This document shows, piece by piece, positions 5,127 to 5,144 of a stretch of 5,144 nucleotides of DNA. The notes under the pieces are model-generated. The model ran no database searches, was not told the DNA's origin, and was given only the letters and a program-made list of their open reading frames with translations. Within the stretch, counting starts at the first letter, position 1; the number at the start of each line of letters is the position of its first letter. Both the position numbers and the translations under genes were made by a program. This stretch comes from CAKQOE01 sp051892195 (GTDB lineage Bacteria; Bacillota; Clostridia; Peptostreptococcales; Anaerovoracaceae), in assembly GCA_051892195.1 (NCBI GenBank), contig JBJFFZ010000026.1:1-5144 (forward strand), read 5' to 3'.

Positions 5127-5144
5127 AGTGGGGCGGGTGTGTTG

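Overview
The window looks like a chromosomal segment of a low-to-medium GC Gram-positive anaerobe of class Clostridia, plausibly a gut Lachnospiraceae-type organism. The grounds are an exported protein that joins an S-layer homology (SLH) motif to an L,D-transpeptidase domain, Firmicutes-style AGGAGG and GAGGG ribosome binding sites, and sigma-A type promoters. The taxonomic call is an inference. A run of 100 N at 3367-3466 is the usual mark of a scaffold join of unknown length, so the two halves should not be assumed to be true neighbours at that exact distance. No insertion sequence, phage gene, tRNA, rRNA or CRISPR array is visible.

Left half, plus strand: (a) the 3' part of a cell-wall protein gene (2-1336; its 5' end lies outside the window) with a Pro/Glu/Thr-rich linker, one SLH motif, an Ig-like region and a C-terminal YkuD catalytic domain; (b) a 171-base spacer with a good promoter (TTGAAA-N17-CATAAT), a terminator-like hairpin and an overlapping competing hairpin; (c) a complete prephenate dehydrogenase gene, tyrA (1508-2371), for tyrosine synthesis; (d) a 222-base spacer almost filled by a highly ordered fold, in which a 9-bp closing helix encloses three long hairpins with one unpaired base at the junction (2398-2531); (e) a gene for an unrecognised exported or membrane-anchored protein (2594-3364) with a strong ribosome binding site.

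Right half, minus strand: after the gap and about 200 bases with no supported gene, an O-acetylhomoserine sulfhydrylase (metY-type, 4961-3672) is read leftward. Upstream of it are a sigma-A type promoter (TGGACA-N17-TACAAT) and a perfect 17-base palindrome, TATAACCTGAGGTTATA. The palindrome is centred about 66 bases upstream of the predicted start of transcription, which is the classic position and shape (ATAA-N7-TTAT) of a LysR-type activator site. A divergent regulator gene may therefore lie just beyond the right edge.

The genes do not form one pathway: cell-wall remodelling, tyrosine synthesis, an unknown exported protein, and sulfur assimilation into homocysteine. The best candidate for something undescribed is the four-way-junction element at 2398-2531 between tyrA and the orphan exported-protein gene. 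It could be a structured RNA, a 5' leader of the orphan gene, or a dispersed palindromic repeat.
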